The notes under the pieces were generated by a model. It was given only the letters and a program-made list of their open reading frames with translations. It was not told the DNA's origin and made no database searches. Below are positions 24,623 to 33,964 of a DNA stretch of 64,000 nucleotides, in pieces (the stretch's first letter is position 1; each line of letters opens with the position of its first letter). Origin of the DNA: Armatimonadota bacterium (GTDB taxonomy: Bacteria; Armatimonadota; UBA5829). The translations under genes were made by a program, and so were the position numbers. Where the stretch lies: the NCBI GenBank assembly GCA_023474015.1, contig JAMCYN010000129.1, forward strand, positions 1 to 64,000, in the 5' to 3' direction.

Positions 24623-25681
24623 ATGCGACTCTGGGGTATAGTTCTCGTAATATCTCTCGCATGTGCCGCCGGCGTGCCGGCGGCCGAAACCTGCCCCCCT
24701 GGCACGAGTATGGCTGGAGATGTAATGCTGGATAACTGTATGGCTCAGTCGTTCGGGCTGACCAACCAGCAGATCACCGACCTCCGTGCGCAGGGTTTGT
24801 CTAACTCGGACATCGCCATTGCCGCGGTCATTGCGAGTAAAGCCTGCGTACCGGTGAGCACGATCGTGGCTGACTACCTGCCCTGTAAGAGTTGGCCGGA
24901 CGTCGCCAAGAAATACAACCTTTCCATGTCCGACCTGGCGATCAACCCGGCCATGATGAACGCCGATAACGAGACGTTCAACACGATGTTCATCTCCCAG
25001 TACTACAATATCCCCCAGTCGGATATTCAGGCGCTAAGACAGCAGGGCAGGCCGTGGGATGAGGTAAACATGATTGCCAACGCCTCCGTGCGCACCGGTC
25101 AGTCGATGCAGCAGATAGTGGCGCTACGCGATCAGGGAATGTCCTGGAGCGATATCGCCGCCCGATGTAACCTGGCCGCCGCCACCCTGACGACTCCTTG
25201 CCCGCCGCGAATGGTCGCGACGACGTGCCCGCCGCGAACACCGACCTGCCCCGGCCTCGGCGCGGGACCCGTATGCACCAGGCCGGTTTCGCCGGTTATC
25301 TTTGACAAAAACGGCAACGTGCTCCTAACCCAGGACGAAGCCCTCAGATACTACGCCATGGGCAACGACTGGCTCAACGTGGCCATCGCATCGAACATAG
25401 CCAGAGAAACCGGCTACCCAATCAGACTAATCCTGCAGGACCTGAGGTGGTCAGGCTCTACATGGGAGCAGGTCGCCATGGAATACGCCGTGGCTCCGAA
25501 CAGGGCTTTCAACGTGTGCGATTACCCGTTCCCGCACAAGAGCATCTACAGCCAGAGCACGCAGGACGCGAACATGCGCCGGATCGAGCGGTATCAGGTT
25601 TCCACAACCACCCCTGGCCCGACACCGCTCTACTCCCCAGGAGCGACGCCCCTGCCTAGCCCAAGTCCGCCCGTTTATTAG
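24623..25681 (+). CDS. Secreted repeat protein of unknown function
   Basis: The 352-residue protein has a clear signal peptide (residues 1-21). It then shows repeated units of about 30-45 residues with the pattern 'dI..L..QG..W..I......', for example SQSDIQALRQQGRPWDEV, VALRDQGMSWSDIAARC and LILQDLRWSGSTWEQVAMEY. A Cys/Pro/Thr-rich insert lies in the middle (about 185-225). The tail is Pro/Ser/Thr-rich, which suggests a surface or matrix location. I do not recognise the family. A strong AAGGAGG stands 7-8 bases before ATG, and a GC-rich hairpin follows the gene. Confidence 0.8.
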   Translation: MRLWGIVLVISLACAAGVPAAETCPPGTSMAGDVMLDNCMAQSFGLTNQQITDLRAQGLSNSDIAIAAVIASKACVPVSTIVADYLPCKSWPDVAKKYNLSMSDLAINPAMMNADNETFNTMFISQYYNIPQSDIQALRQQGRPWDEVNMIANASVRTGQSMQQIVALRDQGMSWSDIAARCNLAAATLTTPCPPRMVATTCPPRTPTCPGLGAGPVCTRPVSPVIFDKNGNVLLTQDEALRYYAMGNDWLNVAIASNIARETGYPIRLILQDLRWSGSTWEQVAMEYAVAPNRAFNVCDYPFPHKSIYSQSTQDANMRRIERYQVSTTTPGPTPLYSPGATPLPSPSPPVY

Positions 25682-25701
25682 AGCCGGACTAAATCCGAGA
25701 C

Positions 25702-25737
25702 ACGCAGGGGCGTGGGTAACCTCCCGCCCCTGTGCGC
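25702..25737 (+). terminator. GC-rich hairpin after the secreted repeat gene
   Basis: GCAGGGGCG pairs with CGCCCCTGTGC around a 13-base loop, about 20 bases past the stop. A strong T-run is lacking (CTTAAAGG follows), so it is a likely but imperfect terminator. Confidence 0.5.
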
Positions 25738-25740
25738 TTA

Positions 25741-26018
25741 AAGGCCGCAAAGTTCCATTCCTCATAACCCGGCGAATTAATTCACGGCCACAACTACACG
25801 AAGTCTCCCTTCGGAGACATGGGAATTGAGGGCAAGGTTCCCGCCGAGCTTTATCTCTTCGGAGGGTGAGTAAAGCTCGTTTCTGGATTTCCGGAAGAGT
25901 TGGAGAACTGGCGCGACAGAAACAAGGAATCGGGGCATCCAAGGCCGTATTCTACAGAAAGATATAACCGCGATTCTTCCGTCAACAGGCCGGAAGGTCG
26001 TAACCAGAGAGCCTACAT
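25741..26018. other. Intergenic stretch upstream of the restriction enzyme
   Basis: No supported gene. A minus-strand frame (25777-26031) exists but has no clear start site or family. No clear promoter for the downstream gene was found by eye. Confidence 0.45.
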
Positions 26019-29000
26019 ATGCCCGATTCACAGCAACTGGCGCTTCCGGCGCACAATAACCAGCATCTCTTCTCGGACCACTATCTGAACGAGATTCTGG
26101 TTTCCCGTCCGCAATGGCGAGCGCTTCGCGATCGTGTGCGGCCAGCTATGGAGGAGATCGCCGAAGTGTTCGGGCGGTTTGTCCCCTCTAACAATGAGCG
26201 GCAGACCGAGGACAACCTTGTCGTCCCTATCCTAACACTGCTGGGGCACACCTTTGAGGTACAGGCCTCGCTCAGAACGCCGGAAGGCACGAAGACGCCG
26301 GACTACGTCTTCTATCAAAACAAGGGCACGCGGGACGCCAACAAGAACATCATCCTAACCGAGTCATTGACGCAACAGGGCGGATTCGCGGTGGGGGATG
26401 CTAAGTACTGGAATCGGCCGTTGGACATAGCCATCAGGGATAACACCGGCGATGCGCTGTCGAACAAGAACCCCTCATACCAGATAAACTACTACATGCA
26501 GCACAGCGGAGTCACGTGGGGCATACTCACTAATGGCAAGCAATGGCGACTGTACCACAAGGACTCGGCTCATAAGCTGGACCACTTCTACGAAGTTGAC
26601 CTTGAGGAAGTGATCCAATCCGGCGATGTCGGGCGGTTCCTCTATTTCCACACTTTCTTTAGACGCGAAGCCTTCGACGATGGGCCATTATCAGTCGCGG
26701 AAATACTCAGGGAAAGCGCGGATTATGCGCAAAGCGTCGGCGAAAGCCTGAAAGACCAAGTGTATGACGCGCTCCGGCATATCGCCCAGGGATTTCTGGA
26801 TTATGCGCCGAATGGGTTCCAGCCCGACCGCGATGCGCTTCAGACCATTTACGATAACTCGCTGATACTCCTTTATCGCCTGCTGTTCATCCTGTACGCC
26901 GAGGCACGGGAACTGCTTCCGGTTCGCGAAAGCCGACAATACCATGATACCTACAGCTTGCACGCCATAAAGGAATCCGTGGCGCGTGACGCGTCGCTCG
27001 GGCGAACGCTGCTGCCGGAAAGCGCGTTGCTCTGGCCGAGGCTGCGTCAGCTATTCGATATCATCAATCTGGGCAGCCCTCCGCTAAGTGTCGCGACATT
27101 CAACGGCGGCCTGTTCGACCCGGAGAAGCACGGCTTCCTAACTACATACACTGTTGGAGACGCGCACCTGCAATCGGCCATCGACAAACTCGCGCGGGTC
27201 GGCGGGGCATTCGTGGACTACCGGGATCTGTCGGTCCGCCATATGGGGACGATCTATGAAGGACTGCTCGAGTATCGACTACAACCACTTTCGGCGCCGG
27301 ATGACGGCTGGGCGATCGATCTGGTCAACGACAAAGGGGAGCGAAAGACAAGCGGTTCCTACTACACGCCGGATGACATCGTAAAGTACATAGTGGAGCA
27401 TACGGTGGGGCCGGTCCTGGAACGAGCGGTGGCCGACAGGACGAGTGATTCGGACAAGCTGGAGGCCGTGCTTAAAGTAAATGTGCTTGACCCGGCGATG
27501 GGAAGCGGGCACTTCCTCGTGGAGGCAACCGAGTATATCGCGCGTTACTTGGTCGATCTCGGCCTCCCGCCGGAAGGGAAAACGCAGGAAGAGGCTGATC
27601 TGGCGTTCTGGAAACGCCGCGTCGTTCAATCCTGCATCTACGGGGTCGATCTGAACCCTCTCGCGGTAGAATTGGCGAAGCTCTCGCTGTGGCTAACCAC
27701 TGTGGCAAAGGACCGCCCGCTTTCCTTCCTGGACCACCACCTAAGGCCCGGAAACTCGCTTGTCGGGGCGCGGCTGGAACATCTGGAGCTGACGGCGGTC
27801 AACGGTAAGAGTAAGGGCAAGCGCAAGTCCAAGAGCGAGAACGCAGGCCAGATAGCCCTTTTCGAGGACAGCGCTTTCACGCAGAGGGTGAGCACGGCTG
27901 TACAGTCCATGTGGCTTATCGAGGCGAACGAAGCCATAAATGTGGAGCAGGTCAAGGAGCAGGAAAGGCTATATGAAGAACTGCGCGCAAAGCTTATCGG
28001 CAAGTACGCCCGGCTGCTCAATATGGTCACCGCCACGCGGTTCGGTCTGGCCGTCGAGGGGTGGCTGCGGGCTTCACTCATAGAGTATGTCGCGCGCAAT
28101 GGGGCCGCCGCTTTCCCGAAGTTCGACAAGATACTTGCGCAGGGCGATGAGATAGCCGAGCGTGAACGCTTCTTCCACTGGGAACTGGAGTTTCCGGAAA
28201 TCTACTTTGACCGCCAGGGTCGGCCGCTGGGTGACGAAGGCGGGTTCGAGGCGGTGGTAGGGAATCCACCGTGGGAACGAATCAAGCTGCAGGAGAACGA
28301 ATTTTTCGCCAGGCGCGACAACGCCATCGCACTGGCCCCAAGGGCCGTGGATCGCAAACGGCTGATCGCGGCTCTGCCAAAGAAGAGGCCGCAACTGTGG
28401 GCGGAATATGAAGCCGCCAAGGCTGCGTCCGACCATCTGCTAAGCTACGTGCGCAACACCGGCTTCTACCCGTTGATGGGACGAGGCGATACGAACCTTT
28501 ACGCCGTGTTCGCCGAGAGAGCTTTGCAAATGATGGGAAAATCGGGCCGCGCGGGGCTGCTGGTTCCCAGCGGCATCGCCACGGACGACACAACGAAGGA
28601 CTACTTCCAGCACCTTGTTGAGCATCGAATGTTGGCTGAACTGTTGGATTTCGAGAACCGAGAGAGAATGTTCCCGGACGTGGATAGCCGTTTCAAGTTC
28701 AGCGTAATCTTAATGACAGGTGAGGCCGCGCCACAGGAGAGCATCCGTTGCGGGTTCTTCCTGCACAATATACGCCAGGTCAGTGATCCGGAACGCATCT
28801 GCCTTCTGACACCCGAGGACTTCAGGCTGTTCAATCCCAACACGCTGACTTGCCCCATCTTCCGTCGTTGCCGAGATGCGGAACTTACTAAGAATATCTA
28901 CCGTCACGTGCCGGTGCTAGTCAACGAGGCGCAAGGCGAGAGAGGAAACCCTTGGGGTATCAGCTTCCTTCGCATGTTCGATATGACCAACGACTCCAGC

Positions 29001-29873
29001 CTGTTCCGAACAGCAACCGAGCTGGAAGCGGATGGGTATTGGCTGGGAGAGGGGAACCTGTACACAAAGGGAACGTCGCGATACCTGCCGCTGTACGAAG
29101 CCAAGATGGTGCATCAATTCGACCATCGCTATGCTGCTGGTGTAGCGGGAGACGAGCGGCTCATAAACACGCAGGCCTCGGAGATAACAGCCCCTGAGTT
29201 GAAAGCCGACCCTTGTTACTCGCCACTGCCTCGGTACTGGGTGCCGGCGGTTGATGTAAAGAATCCGAAGAAATTCCTCCTTGGCTTTCGCGATATCGCG
29301 CGTGCGACTGATGTTCGTACTGTCATTGCTAGCATAATCCCGGCAGCAGGTGCGGGGAATACGCTTTGCCTTATTGATCCCCACGTCGATGCGGCTGGAG
29401 CCGCCTGCCTTTGCGCGAATCTGTCTTCTTTCGTCCTTGATTATGCTGCTCGCCAAAAGGTGTCCTCCACTCATCTGAACTTCTTCGTTGTCGAGCAATT
29501 CCCCATTCTGCCGCCGAAGACCTACAAAGCGAAATGGCACGGCGCACGGCTTGATGAGTTTATCAAGGAGCGGGTGCTGGAGTTGTGCTACACGGCGCAC
29601 GACCTGAAAGGCTTCGCCGAGGACATGGGATATGATGGGCCGCCGTTCGCTTGGGATGAGGAGCGCCGCCTGCACCTGCGCTGCCAGTTGGACGCGCTCT
29701 ACTTCCATCTCTACAAACTGACACGCGACGAGGCCGGTGAGATACTTGATACATTCCCCATCGTGAAGCGTCAGGACGAAGCCCGGCATGGCGGGTTCCG
29801 CACCAAGGACCTCATTCTGGCATACTACAACGCCTATGCCGCAGGTAATATGGACGCATGGGTCAGTGGATAA
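26019..29873 (+). CDS. Type IIG-like restriction-modification enzyme (Eco57I-type)
   Basis: This 1284-residue single-chain enzyme has a likely PD-(D/E)xK nuclease region near the N-terminus (PDYVFY at about 93, then VGDAKYW at about 125), a helical connector, and an N6-adenine methyltransferase domain. SAM-binding motif I is DPAMGSGHFLVEA (about residue 491) and catalytic motif IV is NPPW (about 749). A target-recognition region fills the last 450 residues. Such enzymes cut and methylate with one polypeptide. No separate specificity subunit or methyltransferase is adjacent. ATG 26019 lacks a strong ribosome binding site. Composition is slightly more AT-rich than neighbours, compatible with acquisition. 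Confidence 0.88.
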   Translation: MPDSQQLALPAHNNQHLFSDHYLNEILVSRPQWRALRDRVRPAMEEIAEVFGRFVPSNNERQTEDNLVVPILTLLGHTFEVQASLRTPEGTKTPDYVFYQNKGTRDANKNIILTESLTQQGGFAVGDAKYWNRPLDIAIRDNTGDALSNKNPSYQINYYMQHSGVTWGILTNGKQWRLYHKDSAHKLDHFYEVDLEEVIQSGDVGRFLYFHTFFRREAFDDGPLSVAEILRESADYAQSVGESLKDQVYDALRHIAQGFLDYAPNGFQPDRDALQTIYDNSLILLYRLLFILYAEARELLPVRESRQYHDTYSLHAIKESVARDASLGRTLLPESALLWPRLRQLFDIINLGSPPLSVATFNGGLFDPEKHGFLTTYTVGDAHLQSAIDKLARVGGAFVDYRDLSVRHMGTIYEGLLEYRLQPLSAPDDGWAIDLVNDKGERKTSGSYYTPDDIVKYIVEHTVGPVLERAVADRTSDSDKLEAVLKVNVLDPAMGSGHFLVEATEYIARYLVDLGLPPEGKTQEEADLAFWKRRVVQSCIYGVDLNPLAVELAKLSLWLTTVAKDRPLSFLDHHLRPGNSLVGARLEHLELTAVNGKSKGKRKSKSENAGQIALFEDSAFTQRVSTAVQSMWLIEANEAINVEQVKEQERLYEELRAKLIGKYARLLNMVTATRFGLAVEGWLRASLIEYVARNGAAAFPKFDKILAQGDEIAERERFFHWELEFPEIYFDRQGRPLGDEGGFEAVVGNPPWERIKLQENEFFARRDNAIALAPRAVDRKRLIAALPKKRPQLWAEYEAAKAASDHLLSYVRNTGFYPLMGRGDTNLYAVFAERALQMMGKSGRAGLLVPSGIATDDTTKDYFQHLVEHRMLAELLDFENRERMFPDVDSRFKFSVILMTGEAAPQESIRCGFFLHNIRQVSDPERICLLTPEDFRLFNPNTLTCPIFRRCRDAELTKNIYRHVPVLVNEAQGERGNPWGISFLRMFDMTNDSSLFRTATELEADGYWLGEGNLYTKGTSRYLPLYEAKMVHQFDHRYAAGVAGDERLINTQASEITAPELKADPCYSPLPRYWVPAVDVKNPKKFLLGFRDIARATDVRTVIASIIPAAGAGNTLCLIDPHVDAAGAACLCANLSSFVLDYAARQKVSSTHLNFFVVEQFPILPPKTYKAKWHGARLDEFIKERVLELCYTAHDLKGFAEDMGYDGPPFAWDEERRLHLRCQLDALYFHLYKLTRDEAGEILDTFPIVKRQDEARHGGFRTKDLILAYYNAYAAGNMDAWVSG

Positions 29874-29909
29874 ACCCACCGCCTCACACTCGCGCGGCGG
29901 AACCATGAC

Positions 29910-29941
29910 GATGGCCCGGAACCATTCGGTTCCGGGCCATC
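29910..29941. terminator. Strong bidirectional-type hairpin terminator
   Basis: A perfect 14-bp stem beginning GATGGCCCGGAACC with a 4-base ATTC loop lies between the convergent restriction-enzyme and protease genes. TTGCTCTCTCC follows on the plus strand. Confidence 0.8.
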
Positions 29942-29972
29942 TTGCTCTCTCCTTTGTTGTCTCCGTATCAGG

Positions 29973-32699
29973 TTACCTTCCCCGTCGGGTCGGGAGACCG
30001 GTTAGGGTGGTGAACCTTATCGCCTGGTTGTTCGAGACGGAGCCGTAGGTCCCATAGGCGTATTTGCAGGCCTGGGAGCCTGTCGCGTTCTCTATGCCTA
30101 TGGTCGCGCTTCGGCCCGCGCCGTAGTAGGTGCTGGCCGGCGACACGTTGAGATATTGGAACACGATGTCGTTCGTGCCCTCGCAGAGTATCGCCTGGAA
30201 GGTGAACTTGGCCGCAAGTGAGGAGTAGTGCGGCACGCCTACCCAGCTTGCGACCAGCTTCCTGTTCGGAGCCGAGCCCATAATCGCCCAGGACACCCGG
30301 CCGCCGGCATAGGGATTCAGATTATCCCAATAGGGGTAGATCGCGGCGTTGGGCGCGTAGTAGTTCGGCAGGTTGGTGTTGTTGGCGTAGCTGAGGCCGT
30401 AGGTGTTGAACCCCAACAGGCCGTTGGAGCCTATGAAGACCCTCGTGTAGGGCTTGCCGTAGAATGTGAATGTGAACGGCAGATTGATGCCGTAGCTGAT
30501 CGAATTGTCCCACAGGGTCAGCCTGGCGTGGGCCGAGGGGTCGATCCAGTCGAATGTCTCGGGGACAATGCTGTAGGTCCCTGTCTGGCCCCCTCCTCCA
30601 CTCGTCACGCTCAAGCTCACCGGGCGCGTGGTGTTGCCCGCGCCATTGGTAGTGTTGGCGAATGTGACCGTGTCGGAGTAGCTGCCCGCCGTGAGAGCCG
30701 CCGCGCCGGAGTTGATCGATACGGTGACGGTGGCCGTCGCGCCCGCGGCAAGCGTGCCGCTCGCGGGCGATACGCTGACCCACGACTGCGCCTTGGAGGC
30801 CGTCCAACTGACGGAGGACCCGCCGGAGTTCGTGAGCGTATAGGATTGGCTGGCCGGGCTAAACGGCCCACCCGCCGCGCCGCTCGATGTCAGGCCGGTC
30901 GCCGGGGTGACCGCTAGCGCGCCCGGATTGGGCGTCGGGCTGTTCACCTTGAGGGTGACCGCGCGCGTGGTGTTGCCCACGCCGTTCGTGCCATTGGTGA
31001 ATGTCACTGTGTCGGAGTAGTCGCTCGCTGCGAGGCCGTTAGCTGTGGAGTTGACCGAGACGATCACGCTTGCGGTCGCGCCCCCCGCAAGTGTGCCGCT
31101 GGTCGCCGAGAGCGTGACCCACGCCTGGGTGGCGGAGGCGGTCCAGTTAATAGAACTCTGACCGGTGTTGGTGAGCGTGTAGGTCTGGCTGGTAGGGCTG
31201 AATGGCCCGCCCGCCGTGCCTGTGGAAGTCAGACCGGTCGATGGAGTCACGCCGAGAGCGCCGGGGGTCGGGACCGAATTAGCCGATGAAAACGCCTTCA
31301 GGCAGACGTTCGTGTTCGGATAGCTGGCGGCAACGTCGGTCCAGGTTGTACCGGCACTGCTCATATAGCTCTGGCCGGTGGTCGCCCACGCAGCACTGGA
31401 GTAGCCCGAATACTGCTTCTCCAATGGGACCGGATAGTTGTAGCCGGGAGTGGTCTGCTTAACGACGACCGAGAACCTCTGGCCCGCGCTCACCGGAACC
31501 GGCGTATTAAGCTTCACGGTGTGATAGCCGGCGGTGGGTATTGTGCCTGTCTTGACCGCGGCGGGGCCGCTGGAGTTGATCGGGCCTGAAGTCGGGTTCA
31601 CATAGACGCGGAGTTCATAAGAGGCTCCGGCGGTCGCCGAATACCAGCTCGCGGCGGCGATGGGGTCGCTGGAGATGGCCGTGAAGACATTGGCGAACCA
31701 TGCGCTATTCATGCCGTAGCCGATGCTCGACACCCAGCCCAGATCGTCATATTGATAAACGTGATTGTAGTTGGTGGCCGCTTCGCCCCTGAAGACCGCG
31801 TTTTCGGTCCTGCCGAGGCGCGCGTCATAGTATGACATATAGAAGTAGCCGCCGCTTCCCCACCAGGACCCCCAACTGTTGCGTATCAGGAATGCGCCGT
31901 TGCCCGCGGGGGCGGCGAGGAAGTTGGAGGCGGGGTAGTTGTCGTCCCAGCCGACTATGCAGACGGCATGGTTCGCGCTGGAGGACCCGTTGTAGTAGTA
32001 GGACCTCGTGCCGGAGTTGTAGTAGGTGTTCGAGTGGTAGTAGGTCGTATAAACAGCGCCGTAGTCCATCACGGCCTGCTTGATCGCGTTGTTGTCGAGC
32101 GAGCCTGCGCGGCTGGGTAGATAGATCACTTCTTGCACGTGCTTGACCTGAGCGAGCGTTCCGGGCGATGAGCAGCTTCCCGAGTTGTACGGGTCGTCCG
32201 CCTCGCTGATGGCCCCGGCCCACCGCGCAAGGTATGCGACGGACATCATCCGGTTGCCGCCTGAGCAGCAGGAGATGTCGAAGCCATGGAGGTTCTTGAG
32301 GTTGTTTTCGGAGAAGTTCAATGACTCCAAGGGCATAAAGCACGACTCCAGGGAGCCGTAAGTTGCGAAACTCCAGCAGCTTCCGCACGCGCCCTGATCC
32401 CTCATGGGGGTGAGTTTGTTCAAGGGACGGAGGTCGAATGTTGCCGGAAGGGTTGCGGCGGCGCGAGCCGGGCCTGGGACCGGCTGCGGAAGAAGTATCG
32501 GCTCGGGTACCAGGCCGTCCGGGAAGCCGGAGCTTTCGACGGACTGGACCGTCGGCCCATTCGCCTGCAAATACTGCAAGAACGCCGGATTCTCGGCGGC
32601 GGCGGTGGGCTTGACGGCATCCCCCTGGCCCAGACAGGGAGCAGCCGCTAAGATCGCCAGCGCGACAAGTCCCCTGGCCAGCAATGTATTACGCGTCAT
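29973..32699 (-). CDS. Secreted papain-family (C1A) cysteine protease with BACON-like repeats
   Basis: The 908-residue protein has a signal peptide (residues 1-25) and a propeptide-like region. The C1A catalytic domain shows the active Cys in DQGACGSCWSFA (about residue 109), His in NHAVCIVGWDD (about 245) and Asn in RNSWGSWWG (about 274). A beta-rich lectin-like domain follows (about 310-470). Two tandem about 100-residue domains then begin GAL.VTP.TGL and end in a TR.V.L.V strand (about 475-690); they resemble BACON/choice-of-anchor modules and each other closely. The C-terminal 200 residues are another beta-domain. It probably degrades protein outside the cell. ATG 32699 is chosen for the signal peptide; AAGGA is 14 bases upstream, so the start is not certain. 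Confidence 0.85.
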   Translation of the reverse strand: MTRNTLLARGLVALAILAAAPCLGQGDAVKPTAAAENPAFLQYLQANGPTVQSVESSGFPDGLVPEPILLPQPVPGPARAAATLPATFDLRPLNKLTPMRDQGACGSCWSFATYGSLESCFMPLESLNFSENNLKNLHGFDISCCSGGNRMMSVAYLARWAGAISEADDPYNSGSCSSPGTLAQVKHVQEVIYLPSRAGSLDNNAIKQAVMDYGAVYTTYYHSNTYYNSGTRSYYYNGSSSANHAVCIVGWDDNYPASNFLAAPAGNGAFLIRNSWGSWWGSGGYFYMSYYDARLGRTENAVFRGEAATNYNHVYQYDDLGWVSSIGYGMNSAWFANVFTAISSDPIAAASWYSATAGASYELRVYVNPTSGPINSSGPAAVKTGTIPTAGYHTVKLNTPVPVSAGQRFSVVVKQTTPGYNYPVPLEKQYSGYSSAAWATTGQSYMSSAGTTWTDVAASYPNTNVCLKAFSSANSVPTPGALGVTPSTGLTSTGTAGGPFSPTSQTYTLTNTGQSSINWTASATQAWVTLSATSGTLAGGATASVIVSVNSTANGLAASDYSDTVTFTNGTNGVGNTTRAVTLKVNSPTPNPGALAVTPATGLTSSGAAGGPFSPASQSYTLTNSGGSSVSWTASKAQSWVSVSPASGTLAAGATATVTVSINSGAAALTAGSYSDTVTFANTTNGAGNTTRPVSLSVTSGGGGQTGTYSIVPETFDWIDPSAHARLTLWDNSISYGINLPFTFTFYGKPYTRVFIGSNGLLGFNTYGLSYANNTNLPNYYAPNAAIYPYWDNLNPYAGGRVSWAIMGSAPNRKLVASWVGVPHYSSLAAKFTFQAILCEGTNDIVFQYLNVSPASTYYGAGRSATIGIENATGSQACKYAYGTYGSVSNNQAIRFTTLTGLPTRRGR

Positions 32700-32856
32700 G
32701 AGAGGTACCGATCCTTTCTTTGTGAATTGCCGTCGGTGAGTAATCACCCGTACAGCTTATTCCATGGGTAGTCTAACTCTAGCTCAGCTATTTGTCAACC
32801 GTCCGCCACCATGAGTCACAGTCTGGTAATAATATGGTTGCTTGGCAGAGTGATAG

Positions 32857-32893
32857 GGAACAGGGAATAGGGAACAGGGAACAGAAGGGAAGG
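32857..32893. repeat. GGGAACA simple-sequence half-element
   Basis: Five GGGAACA/GGGAATA units followed by GAAGGGAAGG, the same arm as at 3149-3190. There is no paired right arm. It ends right at the stop of the HgdB-like gene. Confidence 0.75.
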
Positions 32894-32894
32894 C

Positions 32895-33869
32895 TCACGA
32901 AAGCATTTCGATAAAACTTTCGATGCGGACTTTTGTGCGGGCGTCGAGCTTGGCGGGGGAGTCGCCTTCGAGGGTCAGGATCGGTATATCTATCTGTTTT
33001 CTGATGATCAGGTCCTGGATTTGCCTGAAGCAGAAGCTCTGTGTGTAGTGTATCAGCCCGTGCAGGCCGCGCCGCGAAACTTCGCGCTTGATATCGTCTA
33101 TCCGGGCAAAGACGTCGTAGGGATAGGTGTAGCGCGCATATTGATCCACGAGGTTATCGGTTTCAAACGGCATCGAGAACTGCCGCTGGACCTCGTTGAA
33201 GACGACTCTGACCCCCAGGCTTTCGAGATAATCATAGAAGTCGGTGAATATGGGGGGGACTCCAATGTAGCCGATCTTGAGGCCGGTATCTCGTGGGGTC
33301 TCGCACTCGGCTTGGGCGAGCTTTGCGTCCACCTCGGCCTCGAAGGCGTCTGGGGCGCGGTTGAAGTCGCTGCAGTTCACTTGGAAGTAGTGGTTTTCAA
33401 ACGAGGTCAGAGTTCCACGGGACCATGTAAGCTCGTCCAGCCGCCACACCTTGCGCCTTATCTTGTCCAGCCGCGTCTTCCACCGCTCCGCCTCATCCCA
33501 TATAGTCCCGAGCCTGGTGATGAGCTTGTCTATCTGCATGCTCAGGAGGTCGCGGTCGCGGCCGTAGGGGAATGCGAACGGGATGATCTCCAGGCCGCGA
33601 AGTTGAAGAGTCTCGACCATTGCCTGGGTCTGGGAGCAATCGCCCTCGACAACCGCAATCAGCGCATCGACATCCCCCCGCGCGGCGACCGAGTATATTC
33701 CCTTAATCCAACCGCAGGCGTTGCGCGGGTAGCCCTGATACTCCGCCTCGGCAACAAGTTCGGGCGCGTTATCGGCGGTTATGAAGATGTTGTTGAGGTC
33801 CACCGGCACGCATCCGGCGGCATAGACGGCTTCAACGGGGATGGTGGTTGTGATTCCTACATGCTTCAT
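32895..33869 (-). CDS. HgdB/BcrC-like 2-hydroxyacyl-CoA dehydratase-family protein
   Basis: The 324-residue protein matches one subunit of the 2-hydroxyglutaryl-CoA dehydratase/benzoyl-CoA reductase family. It starts MKHVGITTTIPVEAVYAAG and has spaced cysteines in AAGCVPVDL, NACGWIKG, GDCSQTQ and QSFCFRQI that in the family ligate a [4Fe-4S] cluster. True dehydratases need two such subunits and an ATP-driven activase; neither partner is in the window, so it may be a stand-alone member with another reductive role. The ATG has no Shine-Dalgarno, and the AT-rich hairpin next to it supplies a TATAAA just upstream. Confidence 0.82.
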   Translation of the reverse strand: MKHVGITTTIPVEAVYAAGCVPVDLNNIFITADNAPELVAEAEYQGYPRNACGWIKGIYSVAARGDVDALIAVVEGDCSQTQAMVETLQLRGLEIIPFAFPYGRDRDLLSMQIDKLITRLGTIWDEAERWKTRLDKIRRKVWRLDELTWSRGTLTSFENHYFQVNCSDFNRAPDAFEAEVDAKLAQAECETPRDTGLKIGYIGVPPIFTDFYDYLESLGVRVVFNEVQRQFSMPFETDNLVDQYARYTYPYDVFARIDDIKREVSRRGLHGLIHYTQSFCFRQIQDLIIRKQIDIPILTLEGDSPAKLDARTKVRIESFIEMLS

Positions 33870-33964
33870 TTTATATTTTATAATTCATATTTTATAATGG
33901 CGTGTATGCGGCACTCGCGCTTCGTTTCTGGGCAATATTCATTATGCATTATAAAATATAAAAT
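33866..33964. repeat. AT-rich hairpin between the HgdB-like gene and queE
   Basis: TTTATATTTTATAAT on the left pairs exactly with ATTATAAAATATAAA on the right, and a second imperfect stem lies inside. It touches the start codon of the HgdB-like gene and the stop codon of queE. Confidence 0.8.
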
